64,000 bases of DNA from an uncultured Clostridia bacterium (GTDB lineage: Bacteria; Bacillota; Clostridia; Lachnospirales; Cellulosilyticaceae). The notes under the pieces are model-generated. The model made no database searches and was not told the origin of the DNA. It was given only the letters and a program-made list of their open reading frames with translations. A program made the position numbers and the translations under genes. Below are positions 53,961 to 61,634 of this stretch, piece by piece. Where the stretch lies: positions 46,049-110,048 of the forward strand of contig CAKZUB010000019.1 in the NCBI GenBank assembly GCA_937921505.1. The letters are read 5' to 3'. Every line of letters starts with the position of its first letter. Position 1 is the stretch's first letter.

Positions 53961-54494
53961 ATGGAAATTTTTTATCAAAGTAGTATAGCACTCTATCTCT
54001 TTATATTTTTTGGGAAGATACTGGAGGTAGCAGTTGCTACAGTAAGAATTGTCCTCATAAACCGTGGAGAGAGATTGAAAGGATCAATAATAGCTGTTTT
54101 TGAAGTGCTTTTATGGTTGCTTATCACTGGGACTGTATTAACAGGCTTTCAGGAGGATCTCATGCGCTGTTTGGTTTTTGCAGTCGCCTTTGCTATCGGT
54201 AATTATGTAGGTTCATGGATGGAAGACAAACTAGCCTTTGGGTTATGTTCTATTCAAGTGATAGTGCCAGAAAGTAGTGAAAGTGAGGACCTTGTAGAAA
54301 AACTTAGAGATAATAAGTTTGCTGTTACAATGATAAAAGGTAAAGGAAAAGATGGCGAACGAGAGCTCTTATTTCTTCATATTAAACGTAAACGTATACC
54401 GCAAGCTGTAGAGATTATCAAACTTAACTTGAACAGTGCAGTTATTATTGTTAACGATTCAAAAATTATTCACGGTGGATTTATTAGAAAATAA
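53961..54494 (+). CDS. DUF5698/DUF2179 membrane protein (YebE/YitT-related)
   Basis: A 177-residue protein with three N-terminal hydrophobic segments (about 10-80) including FFGKILEVAVATVRIVLINRG, then a cytoplasmic DUF2179 domain (VIVPESSESEDLVEKLRDN, VTMIKGKGKDGERELLFLHI, KRIPQAVEIIK). This two-part layout is the UPF0316 family. DUF2179 domains resemble nucleotide- or ion-regulated modules, but the function is unknown. GTAGGAGGAAA is the ribosome site; the next gene starts 12 bases on. Confidence 0.85.
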   Translation: MEIFYQSSIALYLFIFFGKILEVAVATVRIVLINRGERLKGSIIAVFEVLLWLLITGTVLTGFQEDLMRCLVFAVAFAIGNYVGSWMEDKLAFGLCSIQVIVPESSESEDLVEKLRDNKFAVTMIKGKGKDGERELLFLHIKRKRIPQAVEIIKLNLNSAVIIVNDSKIIHGGFIRK

Positions 54495-54506
54495 AGGAGA
54501 TTAACC

Positions 54507-55496
54507 ATGGCAGAAGAAAAAAGATTTGCAGTACTCATTGATGCGGATAATGTATCTTCTAAATATATTAAATATATTTTAGATGAGATTTCAAATTATG
54601 GTGTTGTAACTTATAAAAGAATTTATGGAGACTGGACTAATACGACGCTCGCCGGTTGGAAGGATGTCTTACTAGAAAATTCTATTACACCTATTCAGCA
54701 ATATAGTTATACATTTGGAAAAAATGCAACAGATTCAGCAATGATTATTGATGCAATGGACATTTTATATTCCTTTAATGTAAATGGGTTCTGTATTGTC
54801 TCAAGTGACAGTGATTTTACAAAACTCGCTGTGCGCCTTAGAGAATCAGGTATGATAGTGATTGGAATGGGAGAAGTCAAGACGCCAAGACCATTTAGTG
54901 TAGCGTGTAATATTTTTAAATATCTTGACATTTTAACGGAGGATGAGGAATCAACATCAGAGGCTGATACTACAGATAGATTGTTAGAAGTAGGACAAAA
55001 AGTAAAACAAGAAAAAAATATGACAGATATTAAAACTATTGAAAAAGCAATGATTAATATTATTAATGAAAACGGAGATGAAGATAAAGGAATTAGTATT
55101 GGAGAATTGGGGAACCGTATTCTCAAAAGACATCCGGATTTTGATGTTAGAAACTATGGGTATACAAAACTATCCAAATTTTTGACTACTTTTGACTGCT
55201 TGGTGCTTAATAAAAATAAGAGTGCTGTATTTGTGCATCTAAAAGACAATAATATGAGTATAGAAATCATTAAAAAAGAAATATTTGAGTTCGTCAAAGA
55301 AAATAAGGATACAGAAATCAACTTAGGCCAATTAAATCAATGGATCATGAATACCTTTCCAGAGTTTAATATAAAAAATTATGGGTATGCTAAATTTACA
55401 AAGTTTGTAAACGATATTGAGGGTTTAACCATTAAAAGTAGTGGGAAAAATGGATGTATCAAAAGAGTTCTGCTAAAAAATTCTACGCCAGTATAA
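54507..55496 (+). CDS. NYN-domain RNase-like protein with two LOTUS/OST-HTH domains
   Basis: A 329-residue protein. N-terminal NYN (PIN-like) nuclease domain: LIDADNVS near 10-17, YGDWTN near 40-45, SSDSDFTKLA near 99-108, and the acidic residues expected to hold Mg2+ are present. Two C-terminal winged-helix LOTUS repeats follow (about 173-240 and 255-322): each has GELGNRILKRHPDFDVRNYG or GQLNQWIMNTFPEFNIKNYG, then K-x-x-KF. The combination, similar to LabA and MARF1 proteins, suggests RNA binding and possible cleavage. AAAGGAG precedes the ATG. Confidence 0.9.
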   Translation: MAEEKRFAVLIDADNVSSKYIKYILDEISNYGVVTYKRIYGDWTNTTLAGWKDVLLENSITPIQQYSYTFGKNATDSAMIIDAMDILYSFNVNGFCIVSSDSDFTKLAVRLRESGMIVIGMGEVKTPRPFSVACNIFKYLDILTEDEESTSEADTTDRLLEVGQKVKQEKNMTDIKTIEKAMINIINENGDEDKGISIGELGNRILKRHPDFDVRNYGYTKLSKFLTTFDCLVLNKNKSAVFVHLKDNNMSIEIIKKEIFEFVKENKDTEINLGQLNQWIMNTFPEFNIKNYGYAKFTKFVNDIEGLTIKSSGKNGCIKRVLLKNSTPV

Positions 55497-55518
55497 GTAG
55501 AGAAAAAGGAGAGTTTAA

Positions 55519-56775
55519 ATGAGTATAGGCTATGCGTGTCGTACAGTTGGGGTACCTTATACTGATCTAAAAAGTTGTACGCTTAAAAATGCAAATGGAG
55601 CTAATTTATACAAATTAATTGATCACAATTTAAGCGCTCTTGAAAATATAATAGATTATAATATTATAAATAATGTAAAGCTTTTTAGAATAGGTTCTGA
55701 CTTAATACCATTTGGATCAAGTTCTGTAAACAATATTCTGTGGGGAGAGCTTTTTGCTGAGAAATTTTTAAAGATAGGTGAAAAAATTAAAGAAAGCAAA
55801 ATGAGAGTTTCTATGCATCCAGGGCAGTATACAGTTTTGAATTCCCCAGATGAAGGTATAGTAAAAAGAGCTATTCAAGATTTAAATTATCATACACAAG
55901 TATTGGAGTGTCTTGGTGTGGGACAAGAACATAAAATTGTGCTGCATATCGGAGGCGTTTATAATGATAAGAAAGTGGCTAGCCAAAGATTTATAACCCA
56001 CTACCATTATTTAGATGAATCGGTGAAAAGACGGCTTGTTATTGAAAATGATGATAAGTCCTATACGATAGATAACGTATTAGAAATAGGAATAGCATTG
56101 AATACCCCTGTTATTTTTGACAATTTACATCATGCAATCAATGCTTATGACAAAGAAAAAAGTGATGATGATTGGATCAAAGTATGCAAAAAAACATGGC
56201 AGAAAAAAGATGGTAACCAAAAGATTCATTATTCTCAGCAAGACCCGCTAAAGAAAATTGGATCACATTCTCATACGATACGGATTGATGAGTTTATAAG
56301 ATTTTACGAAGGGATAGAAACGGAAAAGCTTGATATCATGTTAGAAGTAAAAGATAAAAACCTTTCAGCAGTTAAATGTATTAATGCTACAAATAAAGAT
56401 AAAAAGATACAAACACTCGAAATGGAATGGGGCAAGTACAAATATACGGTTTTAGAAAGCTCGCCTTCAGATTACTTAGAGATACGCAAGTTACTTACAA
56501 ATAAGAGTGACTATCCTGTGATTTCTTTTTATAATTTAATAGAATCAGCCTTACAAAAGGAATGCACAGCCAGGAATACAATAAATGCTGCATTACACAT
56601 TTGGGGTTACTTTAAGAATATTGCAGAAGATAAGGAAAAGAATAGGTTTTTAAAGAGTATTGAAGACTATAAACAAGAGAAAACATCCGTCAGAACGATT
56701 AAGAATAATTTATGGAAAATGTCTATTAAATACCAACAGCCTTATCTTTTAGGATCTTATTATTTTGTACTTTAA
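55519..56775 (+). CDS. uvsE: UV damage endonuclease UvsE/UvdE
   Basis: Nicks DNA 5' to UV photoproducts for repair without nucleotide excision proteins. The 418-residue protein opens IGYACRTVGVP and has LFRIGSDLIPFGS near 57, RVSMHPGQYTVLNSP near 96, VLHIGGVYNDK near 142, LVIENDDKSYTIDNVL near 173, and PVIFDNLHHAIN near 195, carrying the His/Glu/Asp metal ligands of its TIM barrel. AAAAAGGAGAG is the ribosome site. It lies close to an SPL-family radical SAM gene. Confidence 0.92.
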   Translation: MSIGYACRTVGVPYTDLKSCTLKNANGANLYKLIDHNLSALENIIDYNIINNVKLFRIGSDLIPFGSSSVNNILWGELFAEKFLKIGEKIKESKMRVSMHPGQYTVLNSPDEGIVKRAIQDLNYHTQVLECLGVGQEHKIVLHIGGVYNDKKVASQRFITHYHYLDESVKRRLVIENDDKSYTIDNVLEIGIALNTPVIFDNLHHAINAYDKEKSDDDWIKVCKKTWQKKDGNQKIHYSQQDPLKKIGSHSHTIRIDEFIRFYEGIETEKLDIMLEVKDKNLSAVKCINATNKDKKIQTLEMEWGKYKYTVLESSPSDYLEIRKLLTNKSDYPVISFYNLIESALQKECTARNTINAALHIWGYFKNIAEDKEKNRFLKSIEDYKQEKTSVRTIKNNLWKMSIKYQQPYLLGSYYFVL

Positions 56776-56902
56776 AGACTAAAATAATAAGATATACTAT
56801 AGAGAAAAACTCCATAAATTTAAGTTATTCATCGGCGTAAAGATGTAAAATCTATAACAACACACATAGATGTTCACTTTAAAAAGTTTGAGAGGATAAG
56901 TC

Positions 56903-57094
56903 ATGGACGGAGCGAAAAGAAGCAATATAAAAATAGGTTCAACTGTTAGGGTTGTACAAAAACAAGATCAGCGCAGTGGCAAGCTCACAGAAGGCATCGT
57001 AAAGAGGATACTTACCAATTCACCAGACCATCACCATGGTATCAAGGTGATGCTAGAGAGTGGCATCGTTGGCCGGGTAAAGGAAATAAAATGA
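56903..57094 (+). CDS. YwbE-family protein
   Basis: A 63-residue basic protein: GSTVRVVQKQDQRSGKLTEG near 13-32, KRILTNSPDHHHGIKVMLE near 35-53, GIVGRVKEI at the end. This is the YwbE (DUF2196) family, a small beta-rich KOW-like fold of unknown function. GAGAGGATAAG precedes the start. Confidence 0.85.
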   Translation: MDGAKRSNIKIGSTVRVVQKQDQRSGKLTEGIVKRILTNSPDHHHGIKVMLESGIVGRVKEIK

Positions 57095-57154
57095 TAGGAT
57101 GCAAATTAGAGGGGGGATACGCATTGCATTATTACATAAAAAGGGGTGTATATT

Positions 57155-58039
57155 ATGGAATTTATTCCCGCAAAAACAATCCTATCAGGCTATAGCTCTG
57201 ATAATTCTTGGTTTGGAAATAATTACAATATGAATATTTATAAGGGCTGCTCTCATGGATGTATTTATTGTGACAGTCGGAGTAAATGTTATAGAATAGA
57301 GAACTTTGATCAGGTAAGAGCAAAAGAAAATGCTTTAATGTTACTCAGAAAAGAACTTAAATCAAAACGTAGGACAGGAGTCATTGGCACAGGTGCTATG
57401 AGCGACCCTTATAATCCGTTTGAAAAAAAATACTGTTTAACAAGAGGTGCATTAGAATTAATTGATAAGTACAGATTTGGAGTTTCTATTGCAACTAAAA
57501 GTGATTTAATAACAAGAGATCTTGAGGTACTTAAGGCAATAAAAATGCATTCTGCTGTACTTATTAAGATGACTATTACTACCTGTGATGATGAGCTCTG
57601 CAAAAAGATAGAACCTCATGTAACACTATCATCAAAGAGGTTTGCTGCGATTCAGGAAATTTCAAGTCAGGGAATATTTGCAGGTATATTACTGATGCCA
57701 GTACTCCCGTTTTTGGAGGACAATGAGGAAAACATAAGGGGAATAATACGCTTAGCCTACGAAAGTGGAGCAAAGTTTATTTATCCTGCTTTCGGTGTAA
57801 CGCTTAGAGAAAATCAAAAAGAGTGGTATTATAAAAATCTTGATGAGAAGTTTCCAGATCTAAGAGAAAAATATATTAAGCAGTTTGGAAACGCCTATGA
57901 ATGTCGTTCGCCAAAAGCAAAAGCACTATGGCAATTGTTTCAGGGAGAATGTAAAAGATTTGGCATAGTTTATAAAATGGAAGATATTATTAAAGGCTAT
58001 AAGCAAGGATTTAGTGATAATCAGCTTTCACTTTTTTAG
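57155..58039 (+). CDS. SPL-family radical SAM protein
   Basis: A 294-residue radical SAM enzyme related to spore photoproduct lyase. The ATG at 57155 follows AAAAGGGG; a GTG nine bases upstream overlaps that site and is less likely. The cluster motif CSHGCIYCDS is near 30-39, followed by GVIGTGAMSDPYNPFE near 75-90 and SIATKSDLITRDL near 108. The SplB DNA-binding hairpin and final cysteine region are shorter here, so true photoproduct lyase activity is uncertain; many COG1533 proteins have unknown substrates. Confidence 0.85.
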   Translation: MEFIPAKTILSGYSSDNSWFGNNYNMNIYKGCSHGCIYCDSRSKCYRIENFDQVRAKENALMLLRKELKSKRRTGVIGTGAMSDPYNPFEKKYCLTRGALELIDKYRFGVSIATKSDLITRDLEVLKAIKMHSAVLIKMTITTCDDELCKKIEPHVTLSSKRFAAIQEISSQGIFAGILLMPVLPFLEDNEENIRGIIRLAYESGAKFIYPAFGVTLRENQKEWYYKNLDEKFPDLREKYIKQFGNAYECRSPKAKALWQLFQGECKRFGIVYKMEDIIKGYKQGFSDNQLSLF

Positions 58040-58169
58040 GTTTTATAACTTTTTGTTAGATAAATAAGAAGTTTAAGGGATGAGTGGTTGCCTAGTACAA
58101 AGAAAAGTGATAATGTTAAGTCATATGACTAAACTTCAAAAGGAGTTTATTAACATTTAAGGAGAAATA

Positions 58170-59660
58170 ATGATTAGAGATACCTATGAAAATATACTAA
58201 AAGAGCAAGAAGTAAGAAAAAACCTCATAGAGTTAAGAAAAGAGTTAAAAGAGGATAACAATAAAACAGCTTTTCTTTATTGCCTAGCAGGTGACTATTC
58301 TGTTTTATACAGTCTGCTAGAAGCTGAAGATGCAAAAATACGAAAAAATGTAGCCTTAATAATGGGTGAGTTAGCTATTTCGGAGTTCATGGATAAGTTA
58401 TATGCAGCTTATCAGAAAGAGGAAAAGTTATTTGTGAAAAGTGATTATCTGACAGCACTTCGTCATTTTGATTACCATTCATTGTTAGAAGCATTCAAAG
58501 AGAGATTAGAATTTTTAACAAGTAATACCTTTGAAGAAGCAACTCTTAAGCATATTCGTGAAGAAATGAGAATTTTAACAGATATGTTAATTGTAATGGA
58601 AAAACCTAGTATGCATCTATTTAGTGGCTATGAAGAAATGTCTGAGCTTATCCTTTTGACCAATAGAGACCATAAAAATGTAACACTAGGTCAAATTAAA
58701 AGCGGTGTCGCAAAAGAATTTAATGCAGGCGTAGCAGTTAGAACGAGAGAGCTATGTGAAATACTGCATATTAGAACGTATTCAGATTTACTCTTTCGCT
58801 TTATAGGGGTTGCAGTAGTAGAAGGTAATCCAATAGCTGCTGCAAGTGCAATCTATGAGGGTGATCTATTAAACTTTTTAAACGTAAGACACGCAGGTAA
58901 TCCACCTTATTACTTTAGAATAGAAATTAAAAGCAAGATGGCACTCGATAAGAAAAGTATGTTTGCTAAAAAAATGGCTTCAGAACTTGAGCATCTATCA
59001 GAAAGACAACTGATTAATTCAACATCTAGTTATGAACTTGAAATCAGATTAGTTGAGAATAAGGAGGGAAGATTTAATGTACTTATTAAACTTTATACTC
59101 TTAAAGACACAAGGTTTAAGTATAGAAAAAATGCCGTTGCAGCCAGCATAGCACCTGTCAATGCAGCGCTTATTGCAGCGCTTGCAAAAGATTACTTAAA
59201 AGAAGGGGCACAGGTATTAGATCCATTTTGTGGTGTTGGAACGATGCTCATTGAACGTAATAAACTGGTTCCAGCTAGGACTATGTATGGTCTTGATACT
59301 TTTGGAGAAGCCATTGATAAAGCAAGAGAGAATGCAGAAATAGATGATACGGTTATTCATTATGTAAATCGCGATTTCTTTGACTTTAAGCATGATTACT
59401 TATTTGATGAAATATTTACAAACATGCCTACACGAGCAGGCAGAAAAACAGAGCAAGAAATTGAGCTACTGTATGATAAATTTTTTGAAAAGTCATTAGA
59501 AATGTTACAAGATAAAGCAATCATTGTGATGTATACAAGAGATAAAGACCTTGTTAGAAAGTGTATCAGAAATAAACAACACTATACAGTAATAAAAGAG
59601 TATGAAATATCTAAAAAAGAGAATGCATATGTTTGTATTGTGGAGGTAAACAAGTTTTAG
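58170..59660 (+). CDS. HEAT-like protein fused to a Trm11/RlmL-type RNA methyltransferase
   Basis: A 496-residue protein. The N-terminal 150 residues are helical and repeat-like (LLEAEDAKIRKNVALIMGEL resembles a HEAT repeat). A THUMP-like middle (about 165-310) is followed by a SAM-dependent methyltransferase: motif I VLDPFCGVGTML near 349-360, acidic motif YGLDTFGEAIDKARENAE near 373, and motif IV FTNMPTRAG near 416. N-M-P-T replaces the NPPY of m2G/m6A methyltransferases. Probably modifies tRNA or rRNA; target unknown. AAGGAGAAA precedes the ATG. Confidence 0.82.
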   Translation: MIRDTYENILKEQEVRKNLIELRKELKEDNNKTAFLYCLAGDYSVLYSLLEAEDAKIRKNVALIMGELAISEFMDKLYAAYQKEEKLFVKSDYLTALRHFDYHSLLEAFKERLEFLTSNTFEEATLKHIREEMRILTDMLIVMEKPSMHLFSGYEEMSELILLTNRDHKNVTLGQIKSGVAKEFNAGVAVRTRELCEILHIRTYSDLLFRFIGVAVVEGNPIAAASAIYEGDLLNFLNVRHAGNPPYYFRIEIKSKMALDKKSMFAKKMASELEHLSERQLINSTSSYELEIRLVENKEGRFNVLIKLYTLKDTRFKYRKNAVAASIAPVNAALIAALAKDYLKEGAQVLDPFCGVGTMLIERNKLVPARTMYGLDTFGEAIDKARENAEIDDTVIHYVNRDFFDFKHDYLFDEIFTNMPTRAGRKTEQEIELLYDKFFEKSLEMLQDKAIIVMYTRDKDLVRKCIRNKQHYTVIKEYEISKKENAYVCIVEVNKF

Positions 59661-59696
59661 AAGATGCTTATAAATTAAATGATATACTATAAAAAC

Positions 59697-59755
59697 AATA
59701 CTTAGATAGCCCCTAATTTCAGTGATACGAGCTGAAGAGGGGGCTATTTGAGTCT
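59697..59755 (+). terminator. Hairpin after the methyltransferase gene
   Basis: ATAGCCCC at about 59706 pairs with GGGGCTAT at about 59742, enclosing TTCAG/CTGAA. The T-tail is short (TTTGAG), so it is only a probable terminator. The remaining region to 59950 is AT-rich with no recognised element. Confidence 0.55.
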
Positions 59756-59950
59756 GTAATCTATAGAAATCATCTATAGAAATAAAAGCATGTAGTAATA
59801 ATGTAGAACTATGTACATTATTGTATCTTATTTCATATTATATAAAAAGAGTAGGCTATACTAAGATTTTGATTACTGAGTATTCATAAAGTTTGGATAC
59901 ACAGGTGATGATTAATTGAGATATATAGTCATTTAAGGAGGTGAAATTTT

Positions 59951-60211
59951 ATGTGTCTATGTGATTGTCTTGAGGATTTAAGATGTGCTTTATTACAAGC
60001 AAAGAAGCAAGGAACAGAGATTGAATTGCTTACAGCAGCACCACCACCTGCAGGCAGACCACCAAATATTAGGGGGATTATAAAAAAGGTTAGATTAGGA
60101 ATCATAGAGTTAGAGCTCTCAGTAGGCCCACCAGGACGTATAGCAGTTTTCTCTATATGTCAAATCATTGGATTTGTACCAACAAATAACAATGAAGAAG
60201 CCACGGGGTAG
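59951..60211 (+). CDS. Unrecognised small protein (86 aa)
   Basis: Starts behind the strong site AAGGAGGTG. The first residues are cysteine-rich (MCLCDCLEDLRCALLQ), followed by EIELLTAAPPPAGRPPNIRG and a short beta-like tail (RLGIIELELSVGPPGRIAVFSICQIIGF). The proline/glycine loop and alternating hydrophobic pattern suggest a small barrel. I do not recognise the family. It stands alone before a strong terminator. Confidence 0.7.
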   Translation: MCLCDCLEDLRCALLQAKKQGTEIELLTAAPPPAGRPPNIRGIIKKVRLGIIELELSVGPPGRIAVFSICQIIGFVPTNNNEEATG

Positions 60212-60296
60212 AGGTAAGGGAATAGTATTTTTACTATTGATCAATTAATAAGGATATGTTATATTCGAGTAGGTATAATTTAAAATTAATTTTAAA

Positions 60297-60358
60297 GGAG
60301 CGAGACTTTTAGATTGGTATGTTTATTGGCATACTAATCTAAAGTCTGCTCTTTTTTT
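60297..60358 (+). terminator. Strong terminator in the leader of the GDT1-family gene
   Basis: Long, slightly bulged stem from GGAGCGAGACTTT through GGTATG, paired with CATAC through AAGTCTGCTC, then seven T (60352-60358). It lies 26 bases before the next ATG and 85 bases after the preceding stop, with a TATAAT-like element at 60274-60279. It either ends the preceding gene or attenuates the next. Confidence 0.8.
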
Positions 60359-60384
60359 ATTCAAAGGATAATGGAGGAAAGAAT

Positions 60385-61497
60385 ATGTTTGAGGAATTTA
60401 TTAGAGCGTTATTTTTAATTTTTATGGCAGAAATGGGAGATAAGACACAAATTTTAGCGATAGCATTTGCGACAAGATATAAAGTCAAAAAAGTGCTTGT
60501 TGGGATATTCATTGGATCTTTTTTAAATCATGGACTCGCAGTCATATTAGGGGCTTATCTTTCAAGCTTTATACCTATTCAAAACATTCAAGTCATTGCA
60601 GGTTTTTCTTTTATAGCCTTTGCTTTATGGACTTTAAGAGTAGAAGAAGACACACAAGAGGAAAAAAGAAAAGAAAGTTTTGGCGCGGTCATTACAGTAG
60701 CTATAGCATTTTTCATTGGAGAACTAGGGGATAAAACACAGCTTACAACAATTATGTTAGCAGCTAGTGCTAGCTTTCCTTTTATTATTCTAATGGGAAC
60801 AGTTTCAGGGATGGTGATAACTGGTGGACTCGGTATTATAGTAGGGAGTAAGCTTGGGGATAAAATTCCAGAGCTTGCTATTAAAATAGTGTCTGCTGCC
60901 ATATTTATGTTTTTTGGCATTACAAAATTATATACATCATTACCAATAGCTTATATCAATGAGGTAAGTATAGTTAGTTTTTCTTTGTTTTTAATCTTGG
61001 TTGTAGCTTGGATGTTAAGACCACTATTGAAAATGAATAAACAAGGTAAGTTATCGGTTTTCAAACAGACTGCTCAGGAACTTTTTGAATTTTATCACCA
61101 GATGGACAGGCAAATGAACCACATCTGTTTAGGTGAAAGCACATGCGGAGCTTGTCAGAAAAATAATTGTATTATTGGATATACTAAATCACTTATTAAA
61201 GATGGAAGCATGTCAGAAGAGGTGAGCCAGATTAATTACTTAGTAGATCTTCAAGAAAGTCTAAGCAAGGCGTATGATCGTGATAAGATTATAGAAGGAC
61301 TTCGAATAACTTTAAGGTTTATCAACTATTATCAAGGATCTGATGCGGAGTTAGCCGCGGTCAATCAAATAAGACAAAATCTTGAGATGCTTTTATTTAA
61401 TAAGCATATTGATGAAGTGAAAAATATAAAAGAATATATTAAAAAAATAGAACAAATTGATCTATTTATTGCAAAGCAATTAACAATAAGTGTTTAA
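60385..61497 (+). CDS. TMEM165/GDT1 (UPF0016) cation transporter with C-terminal extension
   Basis: Membrane transporter likely exporting Mn2+ or exchanging Ca2+/Mn2+. Two UPF0016 repeats are seen, each with the signature E-x-G-D-K-T-Q (residues about 15-21 and 112-118), in about six hydrophobic helices ending near residue 215. An extra 150-residue soluble tail follows, with a cysteine cluster CLGESTCGACQKNNC near 250-264 and a helical end, not part of the standard family (about 200 residues). GGAGGAAAG precedes the start. Confidence 0.88.
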   Translation: MFEEFIRALFLIFMAEMGDKTQILAIAFATRYKVKKVLVGIFIGSFLNHGLAVILGAYLSSFIPIQNIQVIAGFSFIAFALWTLRVEEDTQEEKRKESFGAVITVAIAFFIGELGDKTQLTTIMLAASASFPFIILMGTVSGMVITGGLGIIVGSKLGDKIPELAIKIVSAAIFMFFGITKLYTSLPIAYINEVSIVSFSLFLILVVAWMLRPLLKMNKQGKLSVFKQTAQELFEFYHQMDRQMNHICLGESTCGACQKNNCIIGYTKSLIKDGSMSEEVSQINYLVDLQESLSKAYDRDKIIEGLRITLRFINYYQGSDAELAAVNQIRQNLEMLLFNKHIDEVKNIKEYIKKIEQIDLFIAKQLTISV

Positions 61498-61634
61498 ATT
61501 CCCTTATTTAAAGGATTTGTAATTGTGTCACTTATAGAAATTGCCATAACTCTTTTTCTTTAACTTTACTATAAGACGCATTACATCATATACTTTAAGT
61601 ACAACAGTTGTTCAACAAAGAGAGGTTGTTGAAA

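Noticed and set aside
60212..60384. yybP-ykoY manganese riboswitch before the GDT1-family gene
   Set aside because: Expected from the gene family, but its conserved blocks are not present; only a terminator is seen.
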